64,000 nucleotides of DNA from Thermogutta sp039793925 (GTDB lineage: Bacteria > Planctomycetota > Planctomycetia > Pirellulales > Thermoguttaceae). Each line of letters begins with the position of its first letter. Position 1 is the stretch's first letter. The notes under the pieces were generated by a model. The model saw only the letters and a list, made by a program, of their open reading frames with translations, had not been told where the DNA came from and did no database searches. The stretch covers positions 7,094 to 71,093 of the forward strand of contig NZ_JBAMME010000379.1 of NCBI RefSeq assembly GCF_039793925.1, given 5' to 3'. Both the position numbers and the translations under genes were made by a program. Shown in pieces: positions 44,981-53,630 of the stretch.

Positions 44981-45976
44981 ATGAACGACTCTTGGCCCTC
45001 TCACCCCGACAACGAGCGCTATCCCGAAGACCGGCGGTCGCCCTGGTGGGAAGACGCAACTGGGAATGCCCCATTGCGTTCCGACGACTCTGCCTATCGT
45101 GAAGCGGGGATACCGCGTGAACCGGAGGTCATTCGGGCAGAGTTTGCGCCACGGCCTCCCCAGCCTTCCCGGGCCAGGTGGATTGTCCCTCTCATCCTCT
45201 TTGTGCTCACATGTCTGAGCACGTTCGCGGCGGCTCAAGGATTTCAGAGGCCCCTGGAAGGACTGAAATACTCGATCTGTATCATGGCTGTACTCCTTTC
45301 ACACGAGATGGGCCACTTCCTCCAGGCCCTGCGCTACGGTGCACCGGCGACACTGCCGTTCTTTTTGCCCATGCCGTTCTCCCCGATTGGCACATTCGGG
45401 GCGGTCATCGCCATGGACACTCGTCGCCTGGATCGCCGTGCTCTGTTTGATATCGGGATCACCGGGCCGCTGGCGGGCCTCATTCCCACATTGGTTTTCA
45501 CCATCGTGGGGATTCAGCAATCCCAGGTGGTTCCGGTTGTTCGGGGCCCAGCTTTTATGGAATTGGGAGAGCCGCTCCTTTTCACCTATCTGACACAGTG
45601 GATTAAAGGCCCCCTGCCCGAGGGTTACACCCTCCTTGTGGGCCCAATGGCATTCGCCGGCTGGGTGGGCATGCTCATTACGGCTCTCAATTTAATTCCC
45701 ATCGGACAACTGGACGGCGGGCACATTTTGTACGCCTTATTAGGGAAACGGGCCAACGCTTTCGGGCTTTTCCTGCTTCTGGCTGCGATTGCCGCGGTGG
45801 TCATCTTCGGCTACTGGGGATGGCTCCTGATGATCTTCCTGCTGGGGCTGTTGGGACCAGAACATCCCCCGACCGCGAACGACGAGGCTCCGCTCGGCTG
45901 GGGACGTGTCATTCTAGGCTGGTTGGTTCTGGCTTTCATCATTGTGGGATTCACCCCAGAGCCGTTCAAATTGTAA
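44981..45976 (+). CDS. Site-2 protease family (M50) membrane metallopeptidase
   Basis: About 331 residues from ATG 44981 (AGGTGAG upstream); a GTG at 44966 is the alternative. The first 70 residues are soluble and charged. Several membrane segments follow. The zinc site has both expected halves: CIMAVLLSHEMGHFLQALRY with HEMGH in one helix, and NLIPIGQLDGGHILYALLGK with the LDG motif in another. The enzyme should cleave membrane-embedded substrates; no anti-sigma factor or other substrate gene is adjacent. It is preceded by the GGDEF gene and followed by rsmD on the same strand. Confidence 0.92.
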   Translation: MNDSWPSHPDNERYPEDRRSPWWEDATGNAPLRSDDSAYREAGIPREPEVIRAEFAPRPPQPSRARWIVPLILFVLTCLSTFAAAQGFQRPLEGLKYSICIMAVLLSHEMGHFLQALRYGAPATLPFFLPMPFSPIGTFGAVIAMDTRRLDRRALFDIGITGPLAGLIPTLVFTIVGIQQSQVVPVVRGPAFMELGEPLLFTYLTQWIKGPLPEGYTLLVGPMAFAGWVGMLITALNLIPIGQLDGGHILYALLGKRANAFGLFLLLAAIAAVVIFGYWGWLLMIFLLGLLGPEHPPTANDEAPLGWGRVILGWLVLAFIIVGFTPEPFKL

Positions 45977-46236
45977 ATCTTTTTTACGAAAATTGGGTGA
46001 GGGGATTCCTCGCTCCCATGCAGGTAAAAAATGGGAGACGATAGAACTCACGCGGGGAGCGCCCACCGAAAACACTCTCACAACGGCACCAGGGTGGTCC
46101 GGGAGCTCCGGTTCCGTACACACGGCAGTGCGCGCCGCAAGACGTCCCCCACCTAAGTTGTGATGAGACCGAAAAAAGCACAAGCCCGGCAGCGTCGCGG
46201 GAAGCGTCATTTAGCGTTATTCCCGAAGGAGAAGAA

Positions 46237-46881
46237 ATGATGGGCGGGCGCAGCGAGGATGTATCACCCTCTGGGAAGCGGCGGTTTCGCCGTCCCCTTG
46301 GGTTGCGCATCATCGGCGGGGAATTCAAGGGGCGGCGTCTCCAGTACAGTGGGGATTGGTCCGTTCGGCCGATGCGTGACCGCGTTCGCGAGGCCGTTTT
46401 CAACATCCTCCGCGAAGCCATCCCCGGAAGCGTGGTGCTCGATATCTTCGCCGGCACCGGTGCCATGGGCCTGGAGGCCCTCAGCCGCGGGGCCTCTTTC
46501 GCCTACTTCATTGAAAAGGATCCCGTTGCCTGCCAGTTTCTCCGCAAAAACGTCTCCCACCTGGGAGTAAACGACCGTGCCGAAATCATCCCCGCCGACG
46601 TGTTCCTCTGGTGGAAACATCATACCACGTTTGCGACTCAGCCCCATGTGGCTTTCTGCTGCCCGCCGTACGAACTGTACAGCGACGCGCCGGACGCAAT
46701 GAGGGACCTGATCACCGGATTAATGCGGGAATTACCATCGGACAGCGTCGTTGTTGTGGAGGCCCACGACCGCTACGATTTTTCCCAACTTCCTTTTCCC
46801 GAACGATGGGACGTTCGCACCTACAGGCCCAGCCGGATCGGGTTCTTCTGGAAGGAATCCAGCGGCGACGATGCGGCCTGA
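46237..46881 (+). CDS. rsmD: 16S rRNA (guanine-966-N2) methyltransferase RsmD
   Basis: A 214-residue protein. It has the RsmD opening LRIIGGEFKGRRLQYSGDW, PMRDRVREAVFNIL, motif I VLDIFAGTGAMGLEALSRGA and FIEKDPVACQFLRKNV. The catalytic motif IV is CPPYELY rather than the usual DPPY or NPPY: the first residue is Cys. It should methylate G966 of 16S rRNA. ATG 46237 follows GAAGGAGAAGAA. It ends 83 bases before the convergent arsC stop. Confidence 0.9.
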   Translation: MMGGRSEDVSPSGKRRFRRPLGLRIIGGEFKGRRLQYSGDWSVRPMRDRVREAVFNILREAIPGSVVLDIFAGTGAMGLEALSRGASFAYFIEKDPVACQFLRKNVSHLGVNDRAEIIPADVFLWWKHHTTFATQPHVAFCCPPYELYSDAPDAMRDLITGLMRELPSDSVVVVEAHDRYDFSQLPFPERWDVRTYRPSRIGFFWKESSGDDAA

Positions 46882-46964
46882 TGGGGACTCATTCGAAGCT
46901 GAAGAAGACGCAGCCACCCACGCCCGCCTCCGCGGATTTTCACGCCGCCCATTCCGCCATGGAA

Positions 46965-47432
46965 TCAACCGACGCACGTCTGTCGCGGGGGAAGCGATTC
47001 GGGCAGTGTTTCGACAAACCGCCGGATGGCGTCCCGCACGTCTCGATAGATCTCGAGAATCGCTTCCTCGTCAGTCAGTCCCTGAGCCAAACGCGGGGGA
47101 TCGGGAAACGCCACATGCAGCCGCGTGGTGCTGCCGGGAAAAACGGGGCAGTTTTCCGCGGCGTCGTCGCACACGGTGATGACGTAATCGAAGGAAATGT
47201 CCAGTACCTCATTGAGATGTTTGCTGCGATGGCCCGAAATATCGACCCCCGCTTCGGCCATGACCCGAACTGCCCATGGGTTCAGCCCCTGCGGTTGCAC
47301 ACCCGCTGAATGGGCTTCGATGACGTCACCTTTCAGGTGTCTCGTCCACCCCTCGGCCATTTGACTGCGACACGAATTGCCTGTGCAAAGGAAGAGAATC
47401 CGCAACCTGGAGTTACGGTCAGTCTGCGTCAC
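46965..47432 (-). CDS. arsC: Arsenate reductase (thioredoxin-coupled, LMW-phosphatase fold)
   Basis: About 155 residues from GTG 47432, behind AGGGAG; an upstream frame to 47564 lacks a plausible start. The P-loop is LFLCTGNSCRSQMAEGW, with the nucleophilic Cys. The two further redox cysteines are in VCDDAAENCPVFPG, the pair that forms the Cys82-Cys89 disulfide in the S. aureus-type enzyme. The C-terminal DPPRLAQGLTDEEAI fits. It reduces As(V) to As(III) with thioredoxin. It lies 37 bases after hypB on the same strand. The main ars cluster is about 39 kb away. A plain tyrosine phosphatase is less likely because of the redox cysteines. Confidence 0.9.
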   Translation of the reverse strand: MTQTDRNSRLRILFLCTGNSCRSQMAEGWTRHLKGDVIEAHSAGVQPQGLNPWAVRVMAEAGVDISGHRSKHLNEVLDISFDYVITVCDDAAENCPVFPGSTTRLHVAFPDPPRLAQGLTDEEAILEIYRDVRDAIRRFVETLPESLPPRQTCVG

Positions 47433-47469
47433 TCTCGATCTCCCTGAGTCATCATTCGGGAATGAGACA

Positions 47470-48138
47470 TCAACCGGCCACTTCGCAAGCGGCCGCCGTC
47501 CGCCTGGCAATAAGCCATTCCGCAAGTTCCCCCATGCCCTGACCGGTTTTTGCGGACACTTCAAAAACGGAAGCCTGAGGATTCAATCGGGAAAGGGTCT
47601 CCCGCACGCGCTGGGGTTGAAATTCGAAATAGGGAAGAAGGTCCACTTTGCTGATGACCACCGCCTGCGTCGACTGAAAAACGGTGGGATATTTGATGAC
47701 TTTGTCGTCCCCTTCTGGGACGCTCAGAATCACAATCCGCAGATTCTCGCCCAGGTCGAAACCGGCCGGGCACACCAGGTTGCCCACATTCTCAATAAAC
47801 AGCCAACCTCCCCGGGAGAGTGGCAGGCCATCCAGCGCTGCCGCCACCATGTTGGCGTCCAGGTGACAGGCTCCCTCTGTGGTAATCTGGACGACGGGCA
47901 ACCCTCGGGCGGAAAGCCGATCAGCGTCCACTGTCCCAGCCAGGTCACCTTCAATGACCGATATCGCTCCATTGCTGTTGAGGATCGAGGCAAGCGACTC
48001 AATGAGAGTCGTCTTGCCGCCACCTGGCGAGCCCAAAATGTTGACCACGAACACTCCCGCTTGGTGAAAGAATCTCCGGTTGGCCGCTGCCAATTGATCG
48101 TTTGCCTTTAAAATTTTTTTTGCCGCTACGATTTTCAT
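47470..48138 (-). CDS. hypB: Hydrogenase/urease nickel-incorporation GTPase HypB
   Basis: About 222 residues from ATG 48138; an open frame to 48294 extends further but has no ribosome site. G1 is NILGSPGGGKTTLIESLA, then EGDLAGTVDADRL, TEGACHLDANMVAAAL and FIENVGNLVCPAGFDLGE, followed by VVISKVDLLPY. The Cys-His in GACHLD and the Cys in NLVCPAGFD are the metal site of HypB. It hydrolyses GTP to deliver nickel with HypA. There is no His-rich N-terminal storage tail. Co-located with hypA; the nickel enzyme is not in the window. Confidence 0.95.
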   Translation of the reverse strand: MKIVAAKKILKANDQLAAANRRFFHQAGVFVVNILGSPGGGKTTLIESLASILNSNGAISVIEGDLAGTVDADRLSARGLPVVQITTEGACHLDANMVAAALDGLPLSRGGWLFIENVGNLVCPAGFDLGENLRIVILSVPEGDDKVIKYPTVFQSTQAVVISKVDLLPYFEFQPQRVRETLSRLNPQASVFEVSAKTGQGMGELAEWLIARRTAAACEVAG

Positions 48139-48379
48139 GGAGCTCGTTCCTACCTCAAGGGATTGAGGAGCCGCAAAGTTATGAGCCTCATTGGCCTCAG
48201 TGATGTACTTCTGCCCGGCGACCCCATCGCATGAGGAACCGAATCCAGCTTTCCGAGGTTGCCGCTCATGAGCAAGCTCCTCCCTCGGGACCACTGAGCC
48301 CGGGCGCCATCATCGGAACACAAGATTCGGCCGTGAGAGACACCGCCTCGAGGCTCCTGGGAATTCCGATGACAAGCGG

Positions 48380-48796
48380 CTAACCCTCACCGTCCGGGCA
48401 ACTGCCGTCTAAATTCACATCCGTTGGCCCGGGATTTCCGGACTCCGCCTCTTCGTCCAATTCTATCGACTGGAGCAACAAATCGCGTCCCCCTTCGATG
48501 AGCACGTCATCACTTTGACACCTGGGGCAGAAGAGGATCATTTCGCTCAGTTCGGACACCGCTCCGCACTGACGGCAACGGCAGACCGCCGCTGTCTCGT
48601 GGACGACAAGCTCGCAGCCAGGTCCCAGGACGTCCGGGCTCAAGACCTCGAAGGCAAAACGAAAAGCCTCGGGCACCACGCCAGAGAGCTTTCCAATAAC
48701 CACCTCCACCCGCCGGACTCGCCCGCTCACACCACAGTCGCGAACGTGCTCCTGAATCGATTGGAGGAGGGACTCTACGATGGCCACTTCATGCAT
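48380..48796 (-). CDS. hypA: Hydrogenase nickel-incorporation protein HypA
   Basis: About 138 residues. The start is ATG 48796, since the mature protein must begin MHEVAIVESLLQSI: His2 is the nickel ligand and Glu3 is conserved. The zinc ribbon has two CxxC pairs: CRCRQCGAVSE and FCPRCQSDDVLI. The C-terminus has an acidic tail of about 30 residues that is longer than usual. It passes nickel to HypB-dependent hydrogenase maturation or to urease. It lies 24 bases after the CNBD gene, with a 241-base spacer before hypB. Confidence 0.93.
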   Translation of the reverse strand: MHEVAIVESLLQSIQEHVRDCGVSGRVRRVEVVIGKLSGVVPEAFRFAFEVLSPDVLGPGCELVVHETAAVCRCRQCGAVSELSEMILFCPRCQSDDVLIEGGRDLLLQSIELDEEAESGNPGPTDVNLDGSCPDGEG

Positions 48797-48820
48797 GGAA
48801 CAATCTCGTCCGGCCAACTC

Positions 48821-49264
48821 TCAAGTGGCCGCCAATTGAACGCGAGCCCTCTCCAGGCGATGGGCGAGCAACTTGGCGATCTCCCGTGTCAACCGGTAAC
48901 CGACCATCGGATCCCGATCGCACAGTTCCCGTAACGGCTTGGCCTTAATGGCGATGACTTTGGTCGGTTTGGAAGTCGTGCCGATGGCAGTCGTTCGATA
49001 CGGCTCAATGAGGGCCGACCACACCAGGATGTCGCCGGCCACCAAAGTATCTACCGTTCGCTTCTCACCGTTACCGAGTTGATACTGAATCTGCACCTCT
49101 CCTTCGACAATGATGTTGAGATAGTCAGCCGGATCGCCCTCATTGAAAAGCTGGAGTCCGGCAGGATAAGACCGCTCCTCGGCCATCATGGCGATTTCCT
49201 TGAGAGACTCCTCGCTGATTTTAGCAAAATACGGATAGCGGCGCAGCATTTCGGGCGAGACCAT
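48821..49264 (-). CDS. Cyclic-nucleotide-binding domain protein
   Basis: A 147-residue single-domain protein. It shows the cNMP-binding beta roll: FAKISEESLKEIAMMAEERS, PAGLQLFNEGDPADYLNIIV, EGEVQIQYQLGNGEKRTVDT and AGDILVWSALIEPYRTTAIG. There is no C-terminal helix-turn-helix, so it is not a CRP-type transcription factor. The Arg of the phosphate-binding cassette is probably in PYRTTAIG. ATG 49264 follows AAAGGAG. It is the first gene of the hypA/hypB/arsC group, so the group may respond to a second messenger or redox state; the ligand is unknown. Confidence 0.85.
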   Translation of the reverse strand: MVSPEMLRRYPYFAKISEESLKEIAMMAEERSYPAGLQLFNEGDPADYLNIIVEGEVQIQYQLGNGEKRTVDTLVAGDILVWSALIEPYRTTAIGTTSKPTKVIAIKAKPLRELCDRDPMVGYRLTREIAKLLAHRLERARVQLAAT

Positions 49265-49731
49265 TGTTCCGGCTCCTTTCGACCAGGTGGTTCAATTACA
49301 TCGAGAGGCAACTGGCGCGCGGTGGGCACTCCCTCCCGGGTGCGATCTCCCAATCGCTCGCTTCTGCGCAGCCCATTATAGCACCTTTTGAGCTGGAACG
49401 GCACCACCCGTTAGACGGCAGCCCGCTCGTTGCGTTGGTCTGACATTATGCCGATGATGGCACTTGGGAAGCGGGTCGACAACGCATTTCCACCATCCCA
49501 CCGCCCAGGTGGCCATGGAGATCGCTCGGGCTGGAACCGACCCTCCAATCCAACGTTTGGAAAGGCGCGTTGCAACACATCCCATGGCGCTGCCGGCCAA
49601 CCGCGGTTCCTGATTTCATTGCCGATCTGCCACAGGGCGGGTGAGAGCCTGCCACCGCCCCGATGACCAAGAGTGGGCATGTCGTATCTTGGAACGGTTC
49701 GACGTGGTCCAACTCTGCGCTGGAGCGTCAA
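49265..49731. other. Intergenic region between the tad and hyp groups
   Basis: About 470 bases. Short minus-strand frames (such as 49411-49731) carry no ribosome site or recognisable domain. It contains the promoter of the CNBD group and the end of the tad operon; no clear terminator seen. Confidence 0.45.
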
Positions 49732-50721
49732 TCACCGGCCCGCCATCATCGGGAAAAGTTCGCGGATCATTGTGATGGCTGCGGGCCCCACGAGCACTAC
49801 AAAGATCCCCGGGAAAATGAACAACACAAGTGGAAAGATGAGCTTGACAGCGGTCTTCTGAGCTCGTTCCTCCGCCATTTGGCGCCGGCGTGTCCGCATC
49901 GACTCGCTTTGAGCGCGGAGGGCCTGAGCAATACTTGAGCCGAATTTTTCCGCCTGGATGATGACCGCCGCCAGAGCCCGCATGTCCTGGACACCCGTGC
50001 GGACGCCCATCTCGTGAAGGACTTCGGCTCGGGGACGTCCCATTTGCAACTGGAGGTTGGCCAGCGCGAATTCCTTGGCGATCACCGGATGCGAACTGGC
50101 TAATTCTTCGGTGACTTTTCTCATAGCCTGGTCCAGACCCAGCCCCGCCTCAACACAAACCACGAGAAGGTCGAGGGCATCGGGCAGTCCGAGAAAAATC
50201 GCTTCCTTGCGTTTCTTTGCGATAAACCACACCACCAGATCGGGTAAATAAAACGCCAATCCTCCAATGATGACCGCGGATGTCGTCGTGCTTTTTGATA
50301 ATCCCCACAAGCCCAGGCTCACCGAACCGCCCAGGACAAATCCCCCAAGAAGCGCTGCAAATTTGAGCCCCAGAAAGATTTGAACAGCGCGATCGCCACG
50401 GAAGCCCGCCTCTGCCAAGCGTTGCTTCAGCCGGCTCCTTTCCACTTCCGACTTCGGCTCCAGCGGCTTGGCCAAGGCCGGCGTCGCCTTTTCTAGAACC
50501 TCGGTGAGTTTGCTCGTAGAACGCTGTGCCAGCTCGTCGGACGTCATCCGTTTTCGGGGTGTTCGGGCGAGCTCTTGCAGTCTCTCGACCCTCCGCGGCT
50601 GGCGTCCGCTGAAAATTTCCAGCATCCAGAATGCCAGTGCCGCACACATCCCGAAAACCGCGTACGGCACAAGGACGGTAAAATCGAGACTCTGGGCGAT
50701 GATCGTCAGCACATCCAGCAT
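49732..50721 (-). CDS. tadC: TadC-like pilus assembly inner-membrane protein (module 2)
   Basis: About 329 residues from ATG 50721; the frame open to 50856 starts in untranslated sequence. The T2SSF domain is in the last 170 residues: LPDALDLLVVCVEAGLGLDQ, then ELASSHPVIAKEFALANLQL and GVRTGVQDMRALAAVIIQAE, with the ending VLFIFPGIFVVLVGPAAITM. Membrane segments occur at residues 14-35, 115-160 and 295-320. TadC with TadB forms the platform for the TadA ATPase. It is the last gene of module 2, 64 bases downstream of tadB. Confidence 0.9.
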   Translation of the reverse strand: MLDVLTIIAQSLDFTVLVPYAVFGMCAALAFWMLEIFSGRQPRRVERLQELARTPRKRMTSDELAQRSTSKLTEVLEKATPALAKPLEPKSEVERSRLKQRLAEAGFRGDRAVQIFLGLKFAALLGGFVLGGSVSLGLWGLSKSTTTSAVIIGGLAFYLPDLVVWFIAKKRKEAIFLGLPDALDLLVVCVEAGLGLDQAMRKVTEELASSHPVIAKEFALANLQLQMGRPRAEVLHEMGVRTGVQDMRALAAVIIQAEKFGSSIAQALRAQSESMRTRRRQMAEERAQKTAVKLIFPLVLFIFPGIFVVLVGPAAITMIRELFPMMAGR

Positions 50722-50785
50722 GGTGTGGGATCCGTATTTACAGTGTTGAATCGGTTTACAGGATGACGGAGCATAGTGGGAACAA

Positions 50786-51754
50786 TTACACCTTGATATT
50801 GACAATCTTCCGAACAACCAGCGCCCCAATGACCTGCATGACAATGGCCGTGGCAAGCATTTTCTTGCCCAGTGGATCAGTGAATAACATCATCACATAG
50901 TCGCGATTGAGATAATAAACGGCCAGGAAAATAACAATCGGCAGCGCCATAAGAACGATTCCCGATAATCGTCCTTCACCGGTCAGGGCCTGAACCTGTC
51001 CCCAGATGTTAAAGCGTTCGCGGATGAGGCTGCTGATTCGATCGAGGATTTCCGCGAGGTCGCCGCCGGTCTGCCGTTGGAGGACGACAGCTGTGGCGAA
51101 GAATTTCAGATCCATGTTGGGGATTCGATCGGCCAGATCACGCAGCGACTCTTCCAGGGGAACCCCGAGGTTTTGTTCATCGAAGACCCGTCCAAATTCC
51201 TTCCCCAGAGGAGCCGGTACTTCTCTTGCGACCAACCCGAAACCAGACGCCAAGCTTTGCCCTGCCCGCAGGGACCGCGCCAGCATGTCGAGGGCTTCCG
51301 GCAGTTGTGCAGCAAAGGCTTTCAAGCGGCGTTTGCGTCGCCACAGGAGCCAGAGAATAGGCAGGCATCCCAAAGCTGGCCCCATGATCGCCCCTACCAC
51401 CCACGGTAATCGAAACACGACCGTAGCCACCAGCGCTCCCGCCATCAACGCGAGGCTGATCAGCAACAACCGGCCTGGAGAAATCGGGACGTCCGCCTGC
51501 TCGATGAGCCGATAAATACTGGGGAACTGTTCCAGAAGCCGATCTAGGAAATTCTCTTTTTGCTGGATGCTTTCGGCGAGGATTTTTTGGCTGACTGGCC
51601 CTTCCTGACCGCGCTGGGGGCGGCGGGTGAACATCTCCAGACGCGTCTGCAAGCGGTCCTCCGACCGATGGCCAAAGAGCATAGCCGCTCCCACAACGAG
51701 GGCCGATACCCCCACAAAAACGGCAATTGCAATCAGAAGGGTTGGATGGACCAT
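50786..51754 (-). CDS. tadB: TadB-like pilus assembly inner-membrane protein (module 2)
   Basis: A 322-residue T2SSF-domain protein. An N-terminal span (LLIAIAVFVGVSALVVGAAM) and a two-span hairpin around residues 90-140 precede the domain: LPEALDMLARSLRAGQSLAS, VAREVPAPLGKEFGRVFDEQ, DLKFFATAVVLQRQTGGDLA, and a closing membrane pair. Sequence hallmarks are those of TadB (LARSLRAGQS) rather than TadC. It lies between tadA and tadC of module 2. ATG 51754. Confidence 0.92.
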   Translation of the reverse strand: MVHPTLLIAIAVFVGVSALVVGAAMLFGHRSEDRLQTRLEMFTRRPQRGQEGPVSQKILAESIQQKENFLDRLLEQFPSIYRLIEQADVPISPGRLLLISLALMAGALVATVVFRLPWVVGAIMGPALGCLPILWLLWRRKRRLKAFAAQLPEALDMLARSLRAGQSLASGFGLVAREVPAPLGKEFGRVFDEQNLGVPLEESLRDLADRIPNMDLKFFATAVVLQRQTGGDLAEILDRISSLIRERFNIWGQVQALTGEGRLSGIVLMALPIVIFLAVYYLNRDYVMMLFTDPLGKKMLATAIVMQVIGALVVRKIVNIKV

Positions 51755-51843
51755 ATGTCAACTCACTTGCGCATTGAATTCCCAGCGAAACGTAACGATT
51801 CGTTGGTCGATTTCCACGATCGCCGCGTCTTTTGCGATGACTC

Positions 51844-53178
51844 TCAGGCCTCCATCATCACCCGCTGGCGGAAGATGGTGGGCGGCAGCCGGATTCCCCG
51901 GGCCTCCAGACGCGGCATAAAGGTCGGGCGAACGCCCGTGGCTACGAACTTCCCATACGCTCGGCCTTTTTCATCCACACCGTCCTGCTCAAAGCGGAAA
52001 ATGTCCTGGGTGATGATCGTATCCTGTTCCATGCCCACCACCTCCGTGATATGCGTGACGCGCCGCACACCCCCTTGGAGCCGGTTGGCCTGAATGAGCA
52101 AATTCACCGCGCTGGCAATTTGTGTGCGCATCGCCTTAAGTGGCAGCTCAAAACCGGCCATCATGATCATGGTTTCCAGGCGGGCGAGGGCATCCCGAGG
52201 CGAGTTCGCGTGGAGGGTGGTCATCGAACCCTCGTGACCCGTGTTCATTGCCTGGAGCATGTCGAGGGCCTCGGGACCACGGCACTCACCGATAATGATC
52301 CGCTCCGGCCGCATACGCAAAGCGTTTCGCACCAGGTCTGTGGCCGTGATGGCCCCTTTCCCCTCAATATTGGGAGGCCGGGTTTCCAGCCGCACCACGT
52401 GTTCCTGCTGGAGCTGAAGCTCGGCCGCGTCTTCGATCGTGACAATACGCTCGTTATTGGGAATAAAACTCGAAAGCACATTGAGCAGTGTCGTTTTACC
52501 GGAACCCGTACCACCAGCGATGATGATATTCAGCCGAGCCTTGATGGCACCTTCCAAAAGCATGACCATTTCCGGGGTGAGGGCCTTCAGGTTGAGCAAA
52601 TCCTCCAGCTTGAGAGGATTCCGACCGAAACGCCGAATGGACACCGCCGGTCCGTCGAGCGCCAGAGGCGGGATGATCGCGTTGAAACGCGAGCCGTCCG
52701 GCATGCGGGCGTCCACCATGGGGCACGTCTCATCCACACGCCGCCCCACCTTGGAAATGATTCGGTCAATGATCTGAAGAAGATGCTCGTTGTCGCGGAA
52801 TGTGACGTTCGTTTTCTCCAGTTTGCCGCGACGTTCTACATACACGTTTTTGGGACCGTTGATGAGGATATCGCTGATGGTGGGATCTTTCAGCAGGGAT
52901 TCGAGCGGTCCGAGGCCGAAGGTTTCATCCAAAACTTCATCGATCAGCCGCTCCCGCTCTGAGCGATTGAGCATTGTGTTTTCGCTGTCGCAGAGATGCT
53001 CCACCAGAAGGCGAATTTCCCGACGGAGCACCTCCCCTTCGAGCTGGCTGATTTTGGAAAGATCGAGCTTATCCACCAGTTTGCTGTGGATCCGCTGCTT
53101 GAGCTCATCGAACGACAGGCGTGATTCCGACGTCCTCGCCGTTGGAGCCATCGGTCGCATCGTCGGAAGCTGACCCAT
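51844..53178 (-). CDS. tadA: TadA/CpaF pilus assembly ATPase (module 2)
   Basis: About 444 residues from ATG 53178, preceded by GGAAGGAG. A longer frame to 53253 is not needed. Walker A is IAGGTGSGKTTLLNVL, the Asp box is IVTIEDAAELQLQQEHVVRL, Walker B is ERIIIGECRGPEALDMLQAM and the His box is TGHEGSMTTLHANSPRDALA. The N-terminal all-alpha/beta part has FGLGPLESLLKDPTISDILI. It powers pilin assembly through TadB and TadC. It begins module 2, after the terminator at 53554-53577. It is clearly homologous to the ATPase of module 1 but differs in sequence. Confidence 0.95.
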   Translation of the reverse strand: MGQLPTMRPMAPTARTSESRLSFDELKQRIHSKLVDKLDLSKISQLEGEVLRREIRLLVEHLCDSENTMLNRSERERLIDEVLDETFGLGPLESLLKDPTISDILINGPKNVYVERRGKLEKTNVTFRDNEHLLQIIDRIISKVGRRVDETCPMVDARMPDGSRFNAIIPPLALDGPAVSIRRFGRNPLKLEDLLNLKALTPEMVMLLEGAIKARLNIIIAGGTGSGKTTLLNVLSSFIPNNERIVTIEDAAELQLQQEHVVRLETRPPNIEGKGAITATDLVRNALRMRPERIIIGECRGPEALDMLQAMNTGHEGSMTTLHANSPRDALARLETMIMMAGFELPLKAMRTQIASAVNLLIQANRLQGGVRRVTHITEVVGMEQDTIITQDIFRFEQDGVDEKGRAYGKFVATGVRPTFMPRLEARGIRLPPTIFRQRVMMEA

Positions 53179-53630
53179 TCGCTGCTTGACTCCTTCCGTC
53201 CACCTGATGAAACTCTGGCCGTCGACTATACGGGGCGGGATTCCGCCTACCACCCCGCAGAACCGCCTTCAACCACTCGCCAAAGCAACACCCGAAAGCG
53301 GAAGCCGTCCGGAGGGGCTGCCGCCTGGAGCGCCTCTTCTTAATTTCTCACACAGAAGAGAATCTCTTCCTTCCAGAAAAAACTTAGCTTATGTTTGGCA
53401 GCGAGACCCAGGCGATCGTAACGGTGATTTTCCCCACCACGGTCGACTGTAACAGAGCCCAACTTGGAGCCCGAGTGGCGGACGAGAGCCCCGGTCTTCG
53501 CCCCGCCCATCCGGAGCACCGATGCCATCGATCCAGACGTAACAAGAAATAGAACCGCCCCCATATTAGGGGGCGGTCGCTTTTTGCCTGTTTTACCGAG
53601 CGAATCGAATTTGTTACCAAAGATCGGAAA
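53179..53630. other. Region between tad modules 1 and 2
   Basis: About 450 bases without a gene. It holds the terminator at 53554-53577 and presumably a promoter for module 2. No other structure was recognised. Confidence 0.5.
53554..53577 (-). terminator. Terminator after tad module 1
   Basis: The stem ACCGCCCCC / GGGGGCGGT (53554-53562 and 53569-53577) with the six-base loop ATATTA is followed by T-rich tracts on both sides: on the minus strand by TCTATTTCTT, on the plus strand by CGCTTTTTG. It lies 53 bases downstream of the tadC stop of module 1. Confidence 0.75.

Noticed and set aside
49411..49731. Minus-strand open frame in the tad-hyp intergenic region
   Set aside because: No ribosome site and a composition (Gly/Arg/Pro/Trp-rich, no pattern) typical of noncoding sequence.
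52051..52962. Plus-strand open frame of 303 codons
   Set aside because: It is antisense to the TadA ATPase of module 2, which shows all Walker motifs.
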